Source of the DNA: Aquiluna borgnonia
GTDB taxonomy: Bacteria > Actinomycetota > Actinomycetes > Actinomycetales > Microbacteriaceae
Direction of reading: 5' to 3'
DNA length: 64,000 nucleotides
Assembly: GCF_013283855.1 (NCBI RefSeq)
Contig: NZ_CP054056.1
Coordinates: forward strand, 868,001 to 932,000
Shown: one piece after another, positions 47,718-57,453 of the stretch
How positions within the stretch are numbered: the stretch's first letter is position 1
Layout: every line of letters starts with the position of its first letter
Translations under genes and position numbers: made by a program
Notes under the pieces: generated by a model
The model's database searches: none
What the model saw: only the letters and a program-made list of their open reading frames with translations
Told to the model about the DNA's origin: nothing

Positions 47718-48806
47718 TTAGAGATTTGCTATCAGCGAATCTGCAGTAACCCTGGCCCAGCGCTCCGCTTCCAAAACCGCTGCAAGACTTAGCTCTGCGG
47801 TTGGCACATGTTGGGAAACACATGACTCAATCACATCGAAGATTTGGTCAAATCGAAGTGCTCCCGCATGGAAAGCCTCAACAGCCTGCTCGTTAGAGGC
47901 GTTATAGACGGCCGGGAAGGTGCTGCCAGCCATGCCAACCTCACGAGCTAGCCGGAGAGAACCGAACACCGCCTCGTCTACCGGCTCAAATGTCCAGGTG
48001 TGGGATTTGGTCCAATCCACAGCCTGAGCCACTCCCGCCAAGCGCTCCGGCCACATCATTCCCAGCGCTATCGGAAGTTTCATGTCAGGTGGGGAGCACT
48101 GGGCAATCACAGACCCATCCACAAACTCAACCATTGAGTGCACAACAGACTGCGGGTGGACGGTTACCTCGATACGCTCAAACGGGACGTCAAACAGTAG
48201 GTGGGCCTCAATCACCTCCAAGCCTTTGTTGACCAGCGAGGCTGAATTTGTGGTCACCACCTTCCCCATGTCCCATGTTGGATGCCTAAGAGCCTGAGCG
48301 GGCGTTACCTGGGCAAGTTGAGCTTTGCTGAAGCCTCGGAACGGCCCGCCCGACGCGGTGAGGATTAGCTTTTGCACCTCCGAATTTTTACCTGCGAGCA
48401 TCGCTTGGGCAATGGCGCTGTGTTCTGAATCAACCGGGACAATTTGTCCGGGTTTTGAAAGCTGCTTTACCAGCGGTCCGCCCACAATCAGGGACTCTTT
48501 GTTCGCTAGCGCCAGGGTCCTGCCCCGCTCGAGGGCCGCCACTGTAACCGCAAGGCCCGCAGAACCGGTCATTCCATTGAGCACCACATCGCAACTTTGA
48601 CTTCTAACCAGAGCTGCCGCTGCATCGGGACCGACTGCCATTTTTGATTCGGTCAACCCAAACTCTTCAGCCTGAGCTCGCAAAAGGTCCAGATTCCTAA
48701 AGCCGCTGAGGCCGACTACCTTGAGTCGATCGGGGTTGGCACGAATCACTTCCAGTGCCTGGGTCCCAATCGAACCTGTCGAACCGATAACAATGACTTC
48801 GCGCAT
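47718..48806 (-). CDS. dxr: 1-deoxy-D-xylulose-5-phosphate reductoisomerase
   Basis: Second enzyme of the MEP pathway, NADPH dependent, 362 residues. N-terminal IVIGSTGSIGTQALEV, metal/substrate site VPVDSEHSAIAQA, the loop LTASGGPFRGF, and VHPQSVVHSMVEFVDG. The start is ATG 48806; the frame is open further upstream but that part is antisense to gabT and not family sequence. It is 78 bases from the divergent gabT. Confidence 0.96.
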   Translation of the reverse strand: MREVIVIGSTGSIGTQALEVIRANPDRLKVVGLSGFRNLDLLRAQAEEFGLTESKMAVGPDAAAALVRSQSCDVVLNGMTGSAGLAVTVAALERGRTLALANKESLIVGGPLVKQLSKPGQIVPVDSEHSAIAQAMLAGKNSEVQKLILTASGGPFRGFSKAQLAQVTPAQALRHPTWDMGKVVTTNSASLVNKGLEVIEAHLLFDVPFERIEVTVHPQSVVHSMVEFVDGSVIAQCSPPDMKLPIALGMMWPERLAGVAQAVDWTKSHTWTFEPVDEAVFGSLRLAREVGMAGSTFPAVYNASNEQAVEAFHAGALRFDQIFDVIESCVSQHVPTAELSLAAVLEAERWARVTADSLIANL

Positions 48807-48872
48807 GACTGAAAGCTTAGAACTACCCAAGAATCTTGAGTGAACTTGGCTTCTCCTGACGTCCTCTGAAAT

Positions 48873-48878
48873 TAGACT
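48873..48878 (+). promoter_or_regulatory. Possible -10 element giving a leaderless gabT mRNA
   Basis: TAGACT ends six bases before the gabT ATG, the spacing that puts transcription start at the A of ATG. No ribosome binding site at a useful distance is present. Leaderless mRNAs are common in actinobacteria. No convincing -35. Confidence 0.45.
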
Positions 48879-48884
48879 TAGGGC

Positions 48885-50213
48885 ATGAGCCTTGAGCAAA
48901 AAAGAATTCTCGTCACCCCTATTCCAGGTCCAACCTCCACCAAGATGCAAGAGCGTCGCAAGGAAGTAATTGCGGCTGGTGTGGGAACCCTGCTGCCGAT
49001 CTTCATCGATGAGGCCCACGGTGCCATCATGAAGGACGTTGACGGCAACCAACTGATTGACATGGGTAGCGGCATTGGCGTAGTGACCATCGGTCACACC
49101 AACCAGCGCGTGGTCGAAGCAGTGCAAAATCAGGTTGCGAAGCTAACCCACACGCTCTTCACAGTTGCCCCTTACGAGCCTTACGTTCGAGTTGGTGAGC
49201 TTCTCGTCAAGCACGCTCCAGGAAACTTCAAGAAAAAGGCCGCATTCTTCAACTCAGGTGCCGAAGCAGTTGAGAACGCCGTCAAGATTGCTCGCAAGGC
49301 GACTGGGCGAACTGAAATTGCAGTATTTGACCACGCCTACCACGGCCGCACCAACCTCACCATGAGCATGAACTTCAAGATGCACCCCTATGGCACCGGC
49401 TTCGGTCCGCTGGCGGGAAGTGTCCACCACGCGCCCATGAGCTACCCGTTCCGAGATTCAGAGGGAATGACCGGTGAAGAAGCGGCAACTCGGGCAATTA
49501 CCTACCTGGAGAAGCGGGTGGGAGCCACCCAGCTGGCAGCAGTTTTCATTGAACCAATCCAGGGTGAGGGAGGATTCATCGTTCCAGCCCCCGGCTTCCT
49601 CAGGACCCTGGGATCCTGGTGCCGCGCCAACGGCATCGTCATGGTTGCCGATGAGGTGCAGTCGGGTATTGCGAGAACTGGCAAGTGGTTTGCCTGCGAG
49701 TGGGAGGAGGGCTTCGAGCCAGACCTGATCACCGTTGCCAAGGGAATCGCCGGCGGCATGCCGCTGTCCGGTGTAGTCGGCAGAGCCGAGATTATGGACG
49801 CCTCGCACGCGGGTGGCCTTGGAGGAACCTTTGGAGGCTCCCCCACCGCTACCGCTGCCGGAGTGGCAGTGCTTGAGCAGCTGGAAGAAGGTGGCTGGCT
49901 CGAGCGAGCATTAGAAATTGAAGCGCTCCTTTACTCAAGATTGAATGATCTGAAGTCATCGCACCCCGTTATCGGCGATGTAAGAGGCAAGGGTGCAATG
50001 GTTGCCATTGAACTGGTGGAACCCGGCACCAAGAAGCCAAATCCCCCTGCCGTAGAGGCTTTGGTGAAGCACTGCCACGAGAATGGTGTGCTAATCCTGA
50101 ATGCCGGAACCTACAACAACGTGATTCGGTTCCTTCCTCCACTCGCCATCACTGATGAGCTGCTTACAGATGCTCTAGATGTGCTCGCTGCCGGTTTGGC
50201 AAAGTTGGCATAA
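48885..50213 (+). CDS. gabT: 4-aminobutyrate–2-oxoglutarate aminotransferase
   Basis: Class III PLP enzyme of 442 residues that converts GABA to succinate semialdehyde. PLP-phosphate loop FFNSGAEAVENAVKIAR, Asp in MVADEVQSGIARTGKWF, and PLP lysine in ITVAKGIAGGMPLSG. The N-terminal IPGPTSTKMQERR is typical of bacterial GabT. It is the last step of a putrescine route encoded nearby. A strong terminator follows (50231–50255). It is probably leaderless. Confidence 0.9.
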   Translation: MSLEQKRILVTPIPGPTSTKMQERRKEVIAAGVGTLLPIFIDEAHGAIMKDVDGNQLIDMGSGIGVVTIGHTNQRVVEAVQNQVAKLTHTLFTVAPYEPYVRVGELLVKHAPGNFKKKAAFFNSGAEAVENAVKIARKATGRTEIAVFDHAYHGRTNLTMSMNFKMHPYGTGFGPLAGSVHHAPMSYPFRDSEGMTGEEAATRAITYLEKRVGATQLAAVFIEPIQGEGGFIVPAPGFLRTLGSWCRANGIVMVADEVQSGIARTGKWFACEWEEGFEPDLITVAKGIAGGMPLSGVVGRAEIMDASHAGGLGGTFGGSPTATAAGVAVLEQLEEGGWLERALEIEALLYSRLNDLKSSHPVIGDVRGKGAMVAIELVEPGTKKPNPPAVEALVKHCHENGVLILNAGTYNNVIRFLPPLAITDELLTDALDVLAAGLAKLA

Positions 50214-50230
50214 ACCCCTTAGTGTGGCTG

Positions 50231-50255
50231 AAGGGGCTCAGATGAGCCCCTTTTT
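50231..50255 (+). terminator. Intrinsic terminator of gabT
   Basis: GGGGCTC (50233–50239), loop AGAT, GAGCCCC (50244–50250), then TTTTT. Perfect stem, flanked by AA on the 5' side pairing with the T-run. It begins 17 bases after the gabT stop and separates gabT from the next aminotransferase. Confidence 0.93.
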
Positions 50256-50286
50256 GGAATCAAGTCAGAATCGAAGGTGATTCATC

Positions 50287-51648
50287 GTGCAGGCCTACGG
50301 CGACAGAGAGCGCCTAGACAACCTTTTTAGGGAAGAGAACAACCGCTACATCCTCACCCACCCGGCATCTCGTGAGAACCATGAGAAGGCCCTGGGTCCA
50401 ATGGTTGAGGGCGTTCCGATGATCTGGATGTCCAAGTGGCCAGGACCATATCCTGTCTACGTGGAGCACGCCAAGGGCGCTCACTTCACCGACGTGGATG
50501 GCAACATGTACACCGACTTCTGCCTTGGTGACACCGGCGCAATGTGCGGACACGCTCCAGACCCAACCGTCAAGGCTGTTCAGAACCAGATTGCCAAGGG
50601 TTCGACTTTTATGCTTCCCACCGAGGATGCAATTGCCTCAGCAAGTTTGCTGGCCGAGCGCTTCGGTCTGCCGAAGTGGCAGTTCACCCTCAGTGCAACT
50701 GATGCCAACCGTCACATGCTTCGCTACTCCAGGCACGTCACTGGACGTTCCAAGATTGCAATCCACGACTACTGCTACCACGGCACCGTCGACGAAACAT
50801 TTGCCGTGATGGACGATGCGGGAAACACAGTTCCCCGCAGGGACAACGTTGGAAAGCCGATCGACCTCAAAGAAACCACGGTGGTAATTCCATTCAACGA
50901 CCTTGAGGCGGCTGAACGGGCTTTCGCAACCGGTGAGGTGGCGGCCATGCTTATGGAGCCGGCCCTCACCAATATCGGCATTGTGCTCCCCCAGCCCGGA
51001 TACCTCGAGGGCATGCAGGAGCTGTGCCTGAAGTACGACGTGATTTGGATTCTGGATGAAACCCACACCATCTCGGCTGGCCCCGGAGGTATGACCAGGA
51101 AGTACAACCTTCAGCCAGACGCTGTAGTTCTCGGCAAAACAATTGGCGGTGGAGTACCGGTTGGTGCATTTGGCCTGACCCAGGAATTGGCGATGCGAAT
51201 TGCGACCTCTACGAACCTGGAGTCGATCGACATTGGAGGCGTTGGTGGCACACTGGCAGGAAACGCTTTGTCCATGGCAGCGGTGAGGGCAACCCTCTCA
51301 GAGGTTTTGACCCCGAAAGCTTTCGAGCGAATGGAAAAACTTGCCGAGCTGTGGGTTGCAAATGTTCAGCAGGTAATTGATGAGTTCGAACTGCCCTGGC
51401 AGGTTTCAAGAATTGGTTGCCGCGGCGAGTACAGCTTCCGAGCTACCGCTCCGATCACCGGCCGAGAGGCAGCCGATGCTGATGACTTTGAATTGCAGCA
51501 GTACCTGCAGCTTCACGCCATTAACCGCGGCATCCTGATGACTCCCTTCCACAACATGGCCTTGATGTCACCGGCTACAGATGAGGAAGATGTTGCTCAT
51601 CACCACGCGCACTTCCGCGAGGCAGTCGAAGCTCTATACAGGGACTAG
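50287..51648 (+). CDS. Class III aminotransferase, glutamate-1-semialdehyde aminomutase-like
   Basis: A 453-residue PLP enzyme resembling the HemL branch of class III. DGNMYTDFCLGDTGAMCGHA replaces the usual HemL start, SATDANRHMLRYSRHVTGR stands where most members have GTEA, and the PLP lysine is in VVLGKTIGGGVPVGAFG with Asp in IWILDETHTIS. It lacks other HemL features, so it is not the tetrapyrrole enzyme. The neighbours suggest an amine or omega-amino acid substrate. GTG 50287 is preceded by AAGGTGA. Its end overlaps potC by four bases. Confidence 0.78.
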   Translation: MQAYGDRERLDNLFREENNRYILTHPASRENHEKALGPMVEGVPMIWMSKWPGPYPVYVEHAKGAHFTDVDGNMYTDFCLGDTGAMCGHAPDPTVKAVQNQIAKGSTFMLPTEDAIASASLLAERFGLPKWQFTLSATDANRHMLRYSRHVTGRSKIAIHDYCYHGTVDETFAVMDDAGNTVPRRDNVGKPIDLKETTVVIPFNDLEAAERAFATGEVAAMLMEPALTNIGIVLPQPGYLEGMQELCLKYDVIWILDETHTISAGPGGMTRKYNLQPDAVVLGKTIGGGVPVGAFGLTQELAMRIATSTNLESIDIGGVGGTLAGNALSMAAVRATLSEVLTPKAFERMEKLAELWVANVQQVIDEFELPWQVSRIGCRGEYSFRATAPITGREAADADDFELQQYLQLHAINRGILMTPFHNMALMSPATDEEDVAHHHAHFREAVEALYRD

Positions 51649-52439
51649 GAACGAAGCTTTTTAGCTCTCAGGCTTGCCCTGACCTGCACCACCATCACGA
51701 TTGCGATCGCAATGATGAACACCAGCGAGCCAATCACGTTAGCCTCCGGTGGGATGCCCCTGGCTGCTGCGGTGTAGACGAACTTGGGGAAAGTGGTCTC
51801 GGGTCCTGAGTTGAATTGCGTGATGATGAAATCATCAAAGCTGAGCGCGAACGAGAGCATCGCCGCTGCCATGATTCCAGGCAGCAGCAATGGGAAAGTT
51901 ATTCTCCAAAAAACCTGTCTGGCATTGGCGTAGAGGTCGCGTCCGGCCTCTTCAAGTCTTGGGTCAAGCGTGGCAACTCTCGCCTTGACCGTAACCACCA
52001 CAAAGCTAAGGGTGAACATCACGTGAGCAACCACGATGGTCCAAAAACCTTTTGAGATCCCAACGTTCAGGAACTGAGCAGCCAAGCCAGCTCCCATGAC
52101 AACCTCTGGGGTTGCCATCGGCAAAAACAGCAGGAGGTTGGTGGCGGCGCGCCCCTTGAATTTATAGCGTCCCAGTGCAATTGCGATGGCAGTACCCAGG
52201 GCGGTGGAAATTAGTGTGGAAATGATTGCAATGGCAACAGAATTTCCAAACGCCTCACAGACCACCGGCTGGTCGCACATGTTTAGCCAGTTGTCGAAGG
52301 TGAACTCTTTCCAGACAATGTTGGACTTCTCCACCTTGTTGAAGGAGAAAACAAAGGTGTAGGCGATCGGAATGAGGGTGAAAATAAATGCCAGTGCAAC
52401 GTAAGTCGGCAGTAGGTACTTCCCCAGCGAAAACTTCAC
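51645..52439 (-). CDS. potC: Polyamine ABC transporter permease PotC
   Basis: Membrane permease of 264 residues, six membrane segments, with the ABC permease loop EEAGRDLYANARQVFWRITFP and the typical ending for PotC. GTG 52439 overlaps the potB stop by four bases (GTGA). Last gene of potD–potA–potB–potC. Family members carry spermidine or putrescine. Confidence 0.88.
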   Translation of the reverse strand: MKFSLGKYLLPTYVALAFIFTLIPIAYTFVFSFNKVEKSNIVWKEFTFDNWLNMCDQPVVCEAFGNSVAIAIISTLISTALGTAIAIALGRYKFKGRAATNLLLFLPMATPEVVMGAGLAAQFLNVGISKGFWTIVVAHVMFTLSFVVVTVKARVATLDPRLEEAGRDLYANARQVFWRITFPLLLPGIMAAAMLSFALSFDDFIITQFNSGPETTFPKFVYTAAARGIPPEANVIGSLVFIIAIAIVMVVQVRASLRAKKLRS

Positions 52440-53350
52440 AGCAGGTCCTCTGTTCCACTCTTGCGGACATACATCGAGACCAAGATCACAATTGCTGCCA
52501 TCAGCATTACTGACAGAGCTGAAGCCGTTGGGTAATCCTGAATGCGGAAGAAGTTTGCCTCAACTACGTTTCCAATCATGGCGGTGTCGCTGCCTCCGAG
52601 GAAGTCGCGAGAGGCCGAGACGTAGTCTCCGGAAATTGGGATGAAGGTCAGCAGGGTTCCTGAAATCACACCTGGGAGTGAGAGCGGGAAGGTTATCTTC
52701 CAGAAGGTCTTGGCAGGGTTTGCATAGAGGTCTGCTCCGGCCTCGACCAACCTGATGTCCAGGCGCTCAAGTGAGGTGTAGATCGGTAGGGTCATAAATG
52801 GGATGAAGTTGTAGGTGAGACCAGCGATCACGGCAAAGTCGGTTCCAATGATGTACTGCCCCTCGGCCAACAAACCTAGCGATGAGATGAACTGTGTCAC
52901 CGGTGACTCATTGGAAAAGATTTGCTTCCAAGCGAAGGTCCTCAGCAAAAAGCTGATGAAGAACGGAGCGATGACAAGGGTCAGTAGCAGTGCCTGCAGC
53001 AGTGGCTTATTTCTGGCTTTCACACCGATGAAGTAGGCAATTGGGTAGCTGATCAGAAGGGCCATTAGGGTTGCGACCAGCGCGTAGGCAAAGCTGCGCA
53101 GGATTTGCGGCAAATACTGGTCCACGGCATAGGCATAATTTGAAATTTGCACCGCGTAGTCATACATCCCGATTTCCCCGGTCATCGAGGCAGTCTTAAG
53201 CGAGGTGATAACCAGCGAAACAAAAGGCGTCAGGAAGAACAGCCCCAGGTAAATCATTCCGGGGGCCAGCAGAATAAACGCAACCCTAGAAGAGTTTGTT
53301 AGTTCAGTCTTCTTTGCCGATGAACCCTGACCCAGCGCTACAAATGCCAA
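52436..53350 (-). CDS. potB: Polyamine ABC transporter permease PotB
   Basis: Membrane permease of 304 residues with six segments and the loop VEAGADLYANPAKTFWKITF. It starts at TTG 53350: AGGAG lies six bases upstream, at the end of potA. It forms the channel with PotC. Confidence 0.88.
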   Translation of the reverse strand: MAFVALGQGSSAKKTELTNSSRVAFILLAPGMIYLGLFFLTPFVSLVITSLKTASMTGEIGMYDYAVQISNYAYAVDQYLPQILRSFAYALVATLMALLISYPIAYFIGVKARNKPLLQALLLTLVIAPFFISFLLRTFAWKQIFSNESPVTQFISSLGLLAEGQYIIGTDFAVIAGLTYNFIPFMTLPIYTSLERLDIRLVEAGADLYANPAKTFWKITFPLSLPGVISGTLLTFIPISGDYVSASRDFLGGSDTAMIGNVVEANFFRIQDYPTASALSVMLMAAIVILVSMYVRKSGTEDLL

Positions 53351-53353
53351 GGC

Positions 53354-54484
53354 CTACTCCTCGTCGTTATCTGCCTTGAGTGGCAGATCGCTCAGACCAA
53401 AGGCGTGCTCAACCTTCCAGCTGACCCAGACGTGCGCACCGAGTTCTACAACCGGGCTCTTGCCCACGTTCTGGGCAAATACCGTGATGTCACCAAATCC
53501 AGGAACGTCAATGAGGTACTGGTTTGAAACACCGGTGAAACGGATGTCGATAATCTCCCCGGGTCCAACCAGGTTGTGGTCAGAGTTTAGATCTGGCTTC
53601 TCCTCGTGGAAGGTCGCCTTCTCAGGACGAACTCCAAGCGCTACCTTTCCGGAGTGCTTTTCACTGCGAGCCTTGGGGGCTGCGATGCGCTGGCCGTTGC
53701 AGCTAATCGAAATGGTGTTCGAGTTTTCCTCAACCACCTCGCCGACAAAAATGTTGGACTGCCCTAGGAACCTTGCAACGAATGCGGTTTTTGGCCGGTC
53801 GTAAAGGGCTTCTGGAGCGCCCATCTGCTCAATCTGACCGCGATTCATTACCGCTACGGTGTCGGCCATATCCATGGCCTCCTCCTGGTCGTGAGTGACG
53901 TGCAGGAAGGTAAGGCCGACTTCCATTTGGATTGCCTTGAGCTCAACCTGCATTTGCCTGCGAAGCTTCAGGTCCAGCGCTCCCAGAGGCTCATCAAGAA
54001 GGAGCAGGGCTGGGCGATTCACCAGGGCGCGGGCCAAAGCCACCCGCTGCTGCTGACCTCCGGAGAGTTGCTGAGGCTTGCGCTGAGCTAGATGCTCTAG
54101 CTCGACTAGGGCGAGCGACTCGGTGGCCTTCTTGAGAGGCTCCGCGACCTTGCGCTGACGAAGGCCGAAGGCCACGTTCTCCAAAATCGTCATGTGCGGG
54201 AAAAGCGCGTAATTCTGAAAAACGGTGTTGACCGGGCGCTCGTGAGGCTTGGTGGCGGTAACGTCCTTGCCACCGATTAGTACTCGACCTGAGGTTGGTT
54301 CCTCTAAGCCGGCAACAATACGAAGCGTTGTAGTTTTTCCGCAACCCGAAGGCCCCAGCAGGGCGAAGAACTCGCCCGCTGGGATCTTCAGATCGAGATT
54401 TTCAATTGCCGTAAAGCCGGGGAATTCCTTGCGGATTCCTACCAGCTCTAGGTCCTGACCCCTGGCTACGAAGTCAGTCGCCAC
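53354..54484 (-). CDS. potA: Polyamine ABC transporter ATP-binding protein PotA
   Basis: ATPase of 376 residues. Walker A LLGPSGCGKTTTLRIVAG, signature [16 protein letters not shown], Walker B LLLLDEPLGALDLKLR, and a C-terminal TOBE domain (LGVRPEKATF). GTG 54484 abuts the potD stop without a gap. Confidence 0.92.
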   Translation of the reverse strand: MATDFVARGQDLELVGIRKEFPGFTAIENLDLKIPAGEFFALLGPSGCGKTTTLRIVAGLEEPTSGRVLIGGKDVTATKPHERPVNTVFQNYALFPHMTILENVAFGLRQRKVAEPLKKATESLALVELEHLAQRKPQQLSGGQQQRVALARALVNRPALLLLDEPLGALDLKLRRQMQVELKAIQMEVGLTFLHVTHDQEEAMDMADTVAVMNRGQIEQMGAPEALYDRPKTAFVARFLGQSNIFVGEVVEENSNTISISCNGQRIAAPKARSEKHSGKVALGVRPEKATFHEEKPDLNSDHNLVGPGEIIDIRFTGVSNQYLIDVPGFGDITVFAQNVGKSPVVELGAHVWVSWKVEHAFGLSDLPLKADNDEE

Positions 54485-55720
54485 CTATGCGCCCAGCAAT
54501 ACGTTTTGCCACGCGGTAGCGAAGCGCTGCTCCTCCTGGCCGGTTAGGGCGCGGAAGGTGTGAACATTCGCCAGGAACTCCTCCGATGGGAAGATCAGTG
54601 GGTTCTCGGCCAGCTCAGGGTCGAGCTTCATCATCTCTTCCTTGGCGCCAACCACTGGAGTTACGTAGTTCACGTAGGCAGCGAGCTCCGCGGCGTTCAC
54701 TGGGTCGTAGTAGTAGTTGATTAGAGCTTCTGCGTTCTTCTTGTGAGCCGATCCCATAGGAACCACAAAGGTGTCAGCGGAGATGGTTGAACCAGTGTCT
54801 GGAATAACAAATCCGAAGCGATCTTCCTCAACCTCGAAGTTCAAAATCGTGGTGTCTCCAGACCAAGCAAGGGCCACGATGATGTTGCCGTTTACCAGGT
54901 CCTCACCGTAGGAGTTGCCCTTGATGTTGAAGATTTGACCGGATGAAACCTGAGCCGCGATGAACTCTACAGCTGCGTTGAATGCATCCTCGGTCAGCGA
55001 GTTGGGGTCGGTGATGTCAACGCCCTGGCTCAGCAGGGTTAGACCAACCGAGTCGCGCATTTCCGAAATCAGACCAACGCGGCCCTTCAGCTCTGGAGCC
55101 CAGACATCTGCAATCGAGGTTGGGGCATCCTTGCCGGTTGCCTCCTTGTACATCGCCTTGTTGTAGACGATGCCACCGATGATGCCCTGGTAGGGAACGC
55201 TCAAGGTGCGCTCTGGGTCGTTGGCGTTGCCGAGATAGGCAGGAGCCAAGTTGGCCACCTTGTTTGGCATGTTGGCGTTATCCATGGTCTGGAGGTAGCC
55301 CAGACCGATCATGCGGTCCGCCAACCAGTTGGTCGGGCAGGCAACGTCAAATCCTGGGTCGGTGCCAAGCGCTAGCTGGTCCTTTACCTTTGCGTACCAG
55401 GTGTCGTTGTCATCGATTTCCATCATGTACTCGACCTTGATGCCAGACTGCTCGGTGAAACGGTTCAGAGTTGGGTAGGAACCGTCATCCTCGCCATCCA
55501 TGTAAAGCGGCCAGTTGTGCCAGACCAACACCTTCTCAGAGTCCGAAAGGTCTTCAGCAGGAGTAAGGGCACTCTCGGTACCGCTGGAACATGAGGCCAG
55601 AGTCAGAGCGGTTGCGGTTCCACCCAGGCCAAGTAGGGCTGCACGACGTGAAAGCATCTTGCTTCTTGCCATCTGCACTAGCTGACGCATCATTGGGTCT
55701 TGAGGAAGGCCTTGATTCAT
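54485..55720 (-). CDS. potD: Polyamine-binding lipoprotein PotD, Tat-exported
   Basis: Extracytoplasmic binding protein of 411 residues. The N-terminus has a twin-arginine motif SRRAALLGLG followed by a lipobox LASC, so it should be exported folded by Tat and then lipidated. The mature part shows the PotD/PotF pattern (VWHNWPLYMD near the start, PYQGIIGGIVYNKAMY). First gene of the transporter operon; 139 bases upstream lie between it and the dehydrogenase, probably with its promoter. A weak stem with TTTTT (CCCA, then TGGG; minus strand, near 55820–55838) may end the dehydrogenase transcript. Confidence 0.9.
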   Translation of the reverse strand: MNQGLPQDPMMRQLVQMARSKMLSRRAALLGLGGTATALTLASCSSGTESALTPAEDLSDSEKVLVWHNWPLYMDGEDDGSYPTLNRFTEQSGIKVEYMMEIDDNDTWYAKVKDQLALGTDPGFDVACPTNWLADRMIGLGYLQTMDNANMPNKVANLAPAYLGNANDPERTLSVPYQGIIGGIVYNKAMYKEATGKDAPTSIADVWAPELKGRVGLISEMRDSVGLTLLSQGVDITDPNSLTEDAFNAAVEFIAAQVSSGQIFNIKGNSYGEDLVNGNIIVALAWSGDTTILNFEVEEDRFGFVIPDTGSTISADTFVVPMGSAHKKNAEALINYYYDPVNAAELAAYVNYVTPVVGAKEEMMKLDPELAENPLIFPSEEFLANVHTFRALTGQEEQRFATAWQNVLLGA

Positions 55721-55859
55721 TTCAATCTCCTACTTTCCACCGATTCCTAGTCAGTGGTTCATTTACCTGATCATGGACTTAGCTAGCGGGGGCACCGAAG
55801 CAAGGGAAAGTTTGTCACAAAAACCCACCCCTTGGGACCATGAAACTTATTTTTTACCT

Positions 55860-57296
55860 TCAGTCTCCGATGTAGCTCATGACGTGCTTTAAGCGGGTGT
55901 AATCCTCGAAGCCGTAGTGGGAGAGATCTTTGCCGTATCCGGAGTGCTTAAAGCCACCGTGCGGCATCTCTGCAACCAGCGGAATGTGGGTGTTAATCCA
56001 GACCGCACCGAAGTCCAAGTGCTTTGCAAAGCGCATGGCCCTGGAGTGGTTTGATGTCCAAACCGATGAGGCCAACCCGTACTTGACATCGTTGGCCCAC
56101 TTCAGTGCCTGGGCATCATCGGTGAACTTCTGAACGGTAATAACAGGTCCAAAAATCTCGTCCTGGATATGCTCATCGGTCTGTTTCAAACCTGAAAGCA
56201 CGGTTGGCTCCATGAAGTAACCCTCGGTTCCAATCTGGTGGCCACCGGTTTCGATGCGAGCGTGATCTGGGAGGCGGTCAATGAATCCCTTTACCCGCTC
56301 AAGCTGGTTGACGTTATTTACCGGACCAAACAGGATGTCCTCTTCACTCGGCTTTCCGACCTTTGCCGATGCCTTGACTTCGGCAATCAGGTGGACCATG
56401 AACTCGTCATATGCCGATTCCTGAACCAGCAATCGAGTTGCCGCTGTGCAGTCTTGACCCGCATTGAAGAAGCCGGCGGCAACAATGCCCGCTGCTGCCT
56501 TGGCGAAATCTGCATCAGCAAAAACGATTACCGGTGCCTTGCCACCGAGCTCCAGGTGAACACGCTTGAGGTCATTAGCGGCAGACTTTGCCACCTCCAT
56601 TCCGGCACGCACGCTACCGGTGATGGAAACCATCTGGGGAATGCCGTTTTCAATCATGGCTCGACCGGTGTCGCGGTTTCCGGTTACCACGTTGAACACT
56701 CCCGCTGGCAGGAACTCAGCTGCAATCTCAGCAAGCAGCAGGGTTGATGCTGGGGTCGTATCAGAAGGCTTCAGCACGATGGTGTTACCCGCTGCGATAG
56801 CCGGGGCAAACTTCCAAGTCGCCATGTTTAGCGGATAGTTCCAAGGGGTTACCTGACCAATCACACCAATGGGCTCGCGTCGGATCATTGAGGTGTGGTC
56901 ACGAAGGTATTCTCCGGCCGAGCGCCCCTCGAGGTTTCTGGCAGCTCCAGCAAAGAAACGAATCTGGTCAACCGACGGCATGATCTCGTAGTCAACCAAG
57001 GTGCTCAGTGGCTTGCCGGTGTTCTCGGACTCAATCTCCGCGGCCTCTTTGGCGCGAGCCTCTAGGGCATCTGCAATTCGGAAAAGCGCGAGCTGGCGCT
57101 CGGAAGGTGTGGTTTGACCCCACTCCTCAAAAGCTTTTTGGGCCACCTCGAAGGCAGCGTTAACATCCTCGGCTGAGGACACTGCGGCGTGCGCATAGAC
57201 CTGACCAGTAGACGGATTGATGACATCGCTGGTTTCGCCAGAGGCCGCAGCTACGCTCTGGCCGCCGATGAAATTCTTCAGTTGCTTGATTGACAC
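55860..57296 (-). CDS. Aminobutyraldehyde/aldehyde dehydrogenase
   Basis: NAD-dependent ALDH of 478 residues, best fitting gamma-aminobutyraldehyde dehydrogenase (PatD/PuuC group). Cofactor loop VTPWNYPLNMATWKFAPAI, Glu in LELGGKAP, catalytic Cys in FFNAGQDCTAATRLL, and a C-terminal SGYGKDLSHYGFEDYTRLKH typical of the aminobutyraldehyde branch. It would turn 4-aminobutanal into GABA, between the putrescine aminotransferase and GabT. GTG 57296 has GAGGAG eight bases upstream. It is divergent from the AsnC regulator. Confidence 0.87.
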   Translation of the reverse strand: MSIKQLKNFIGGQSVAAASGETSDVINPSTGQVYAHAAVSSAEDVNAAFEVAQKAFEEWGQTTPSERQLALFRIADALEARAKEAAEIESENTGKPLSTLVDYEIMPSVDQIRFFAGAARNLEGRSAGEYLRDHTSMIRREPIGVIGQVTPWNYPLNMATWKFAPAIAAGNTIVLKPSDTTPASTLLLAEIAAEFLPAGVFNVVTGNRDTGRAMIENGIPQMVSITGSVRAGMEVAKSAANDLKRVHLELGGKAPVIVFADADFAKAAAGIVAAGFFNAGQDCTAATRLLVQESAYDEFMVHLIAEVKASAKVGKPSEEDILFGPVNNVNQLERVKGFIDRLPDHARIETGGHQIGTEGYFMEPTVLSGLKQTDEHIQDEIFGPVITVQKFTDDAQALKWANDVKYGLASSVWTSNHSRAMRFAKHLDFGAVWINTHIPLVAEMPHGGFKHSGYGKDLSHYGFEDYTRLKHVMSYIGD

Positions 57297-57453
57297 AGCA
57301 ATAACTCCTCGTTGAGCGGTTTAGGTTTTGACTCTAGACCGAAAAAGTGCTTTTCAACATCAAAATTTGCAAACTCAACCGATTTCGTGCTGTTGACTGA
57401 ATTTTTCTTCGAATTTCTATGAGTTTGGACTGTCCCACACCATACTTGGAGCC

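Noticed and set aside
48807-49127. Extended N-terminus of Dxr
   Set aside because: The added residues are antisense to the conserved start of gabT, and the Dxr family starts at the ATG at 48806.
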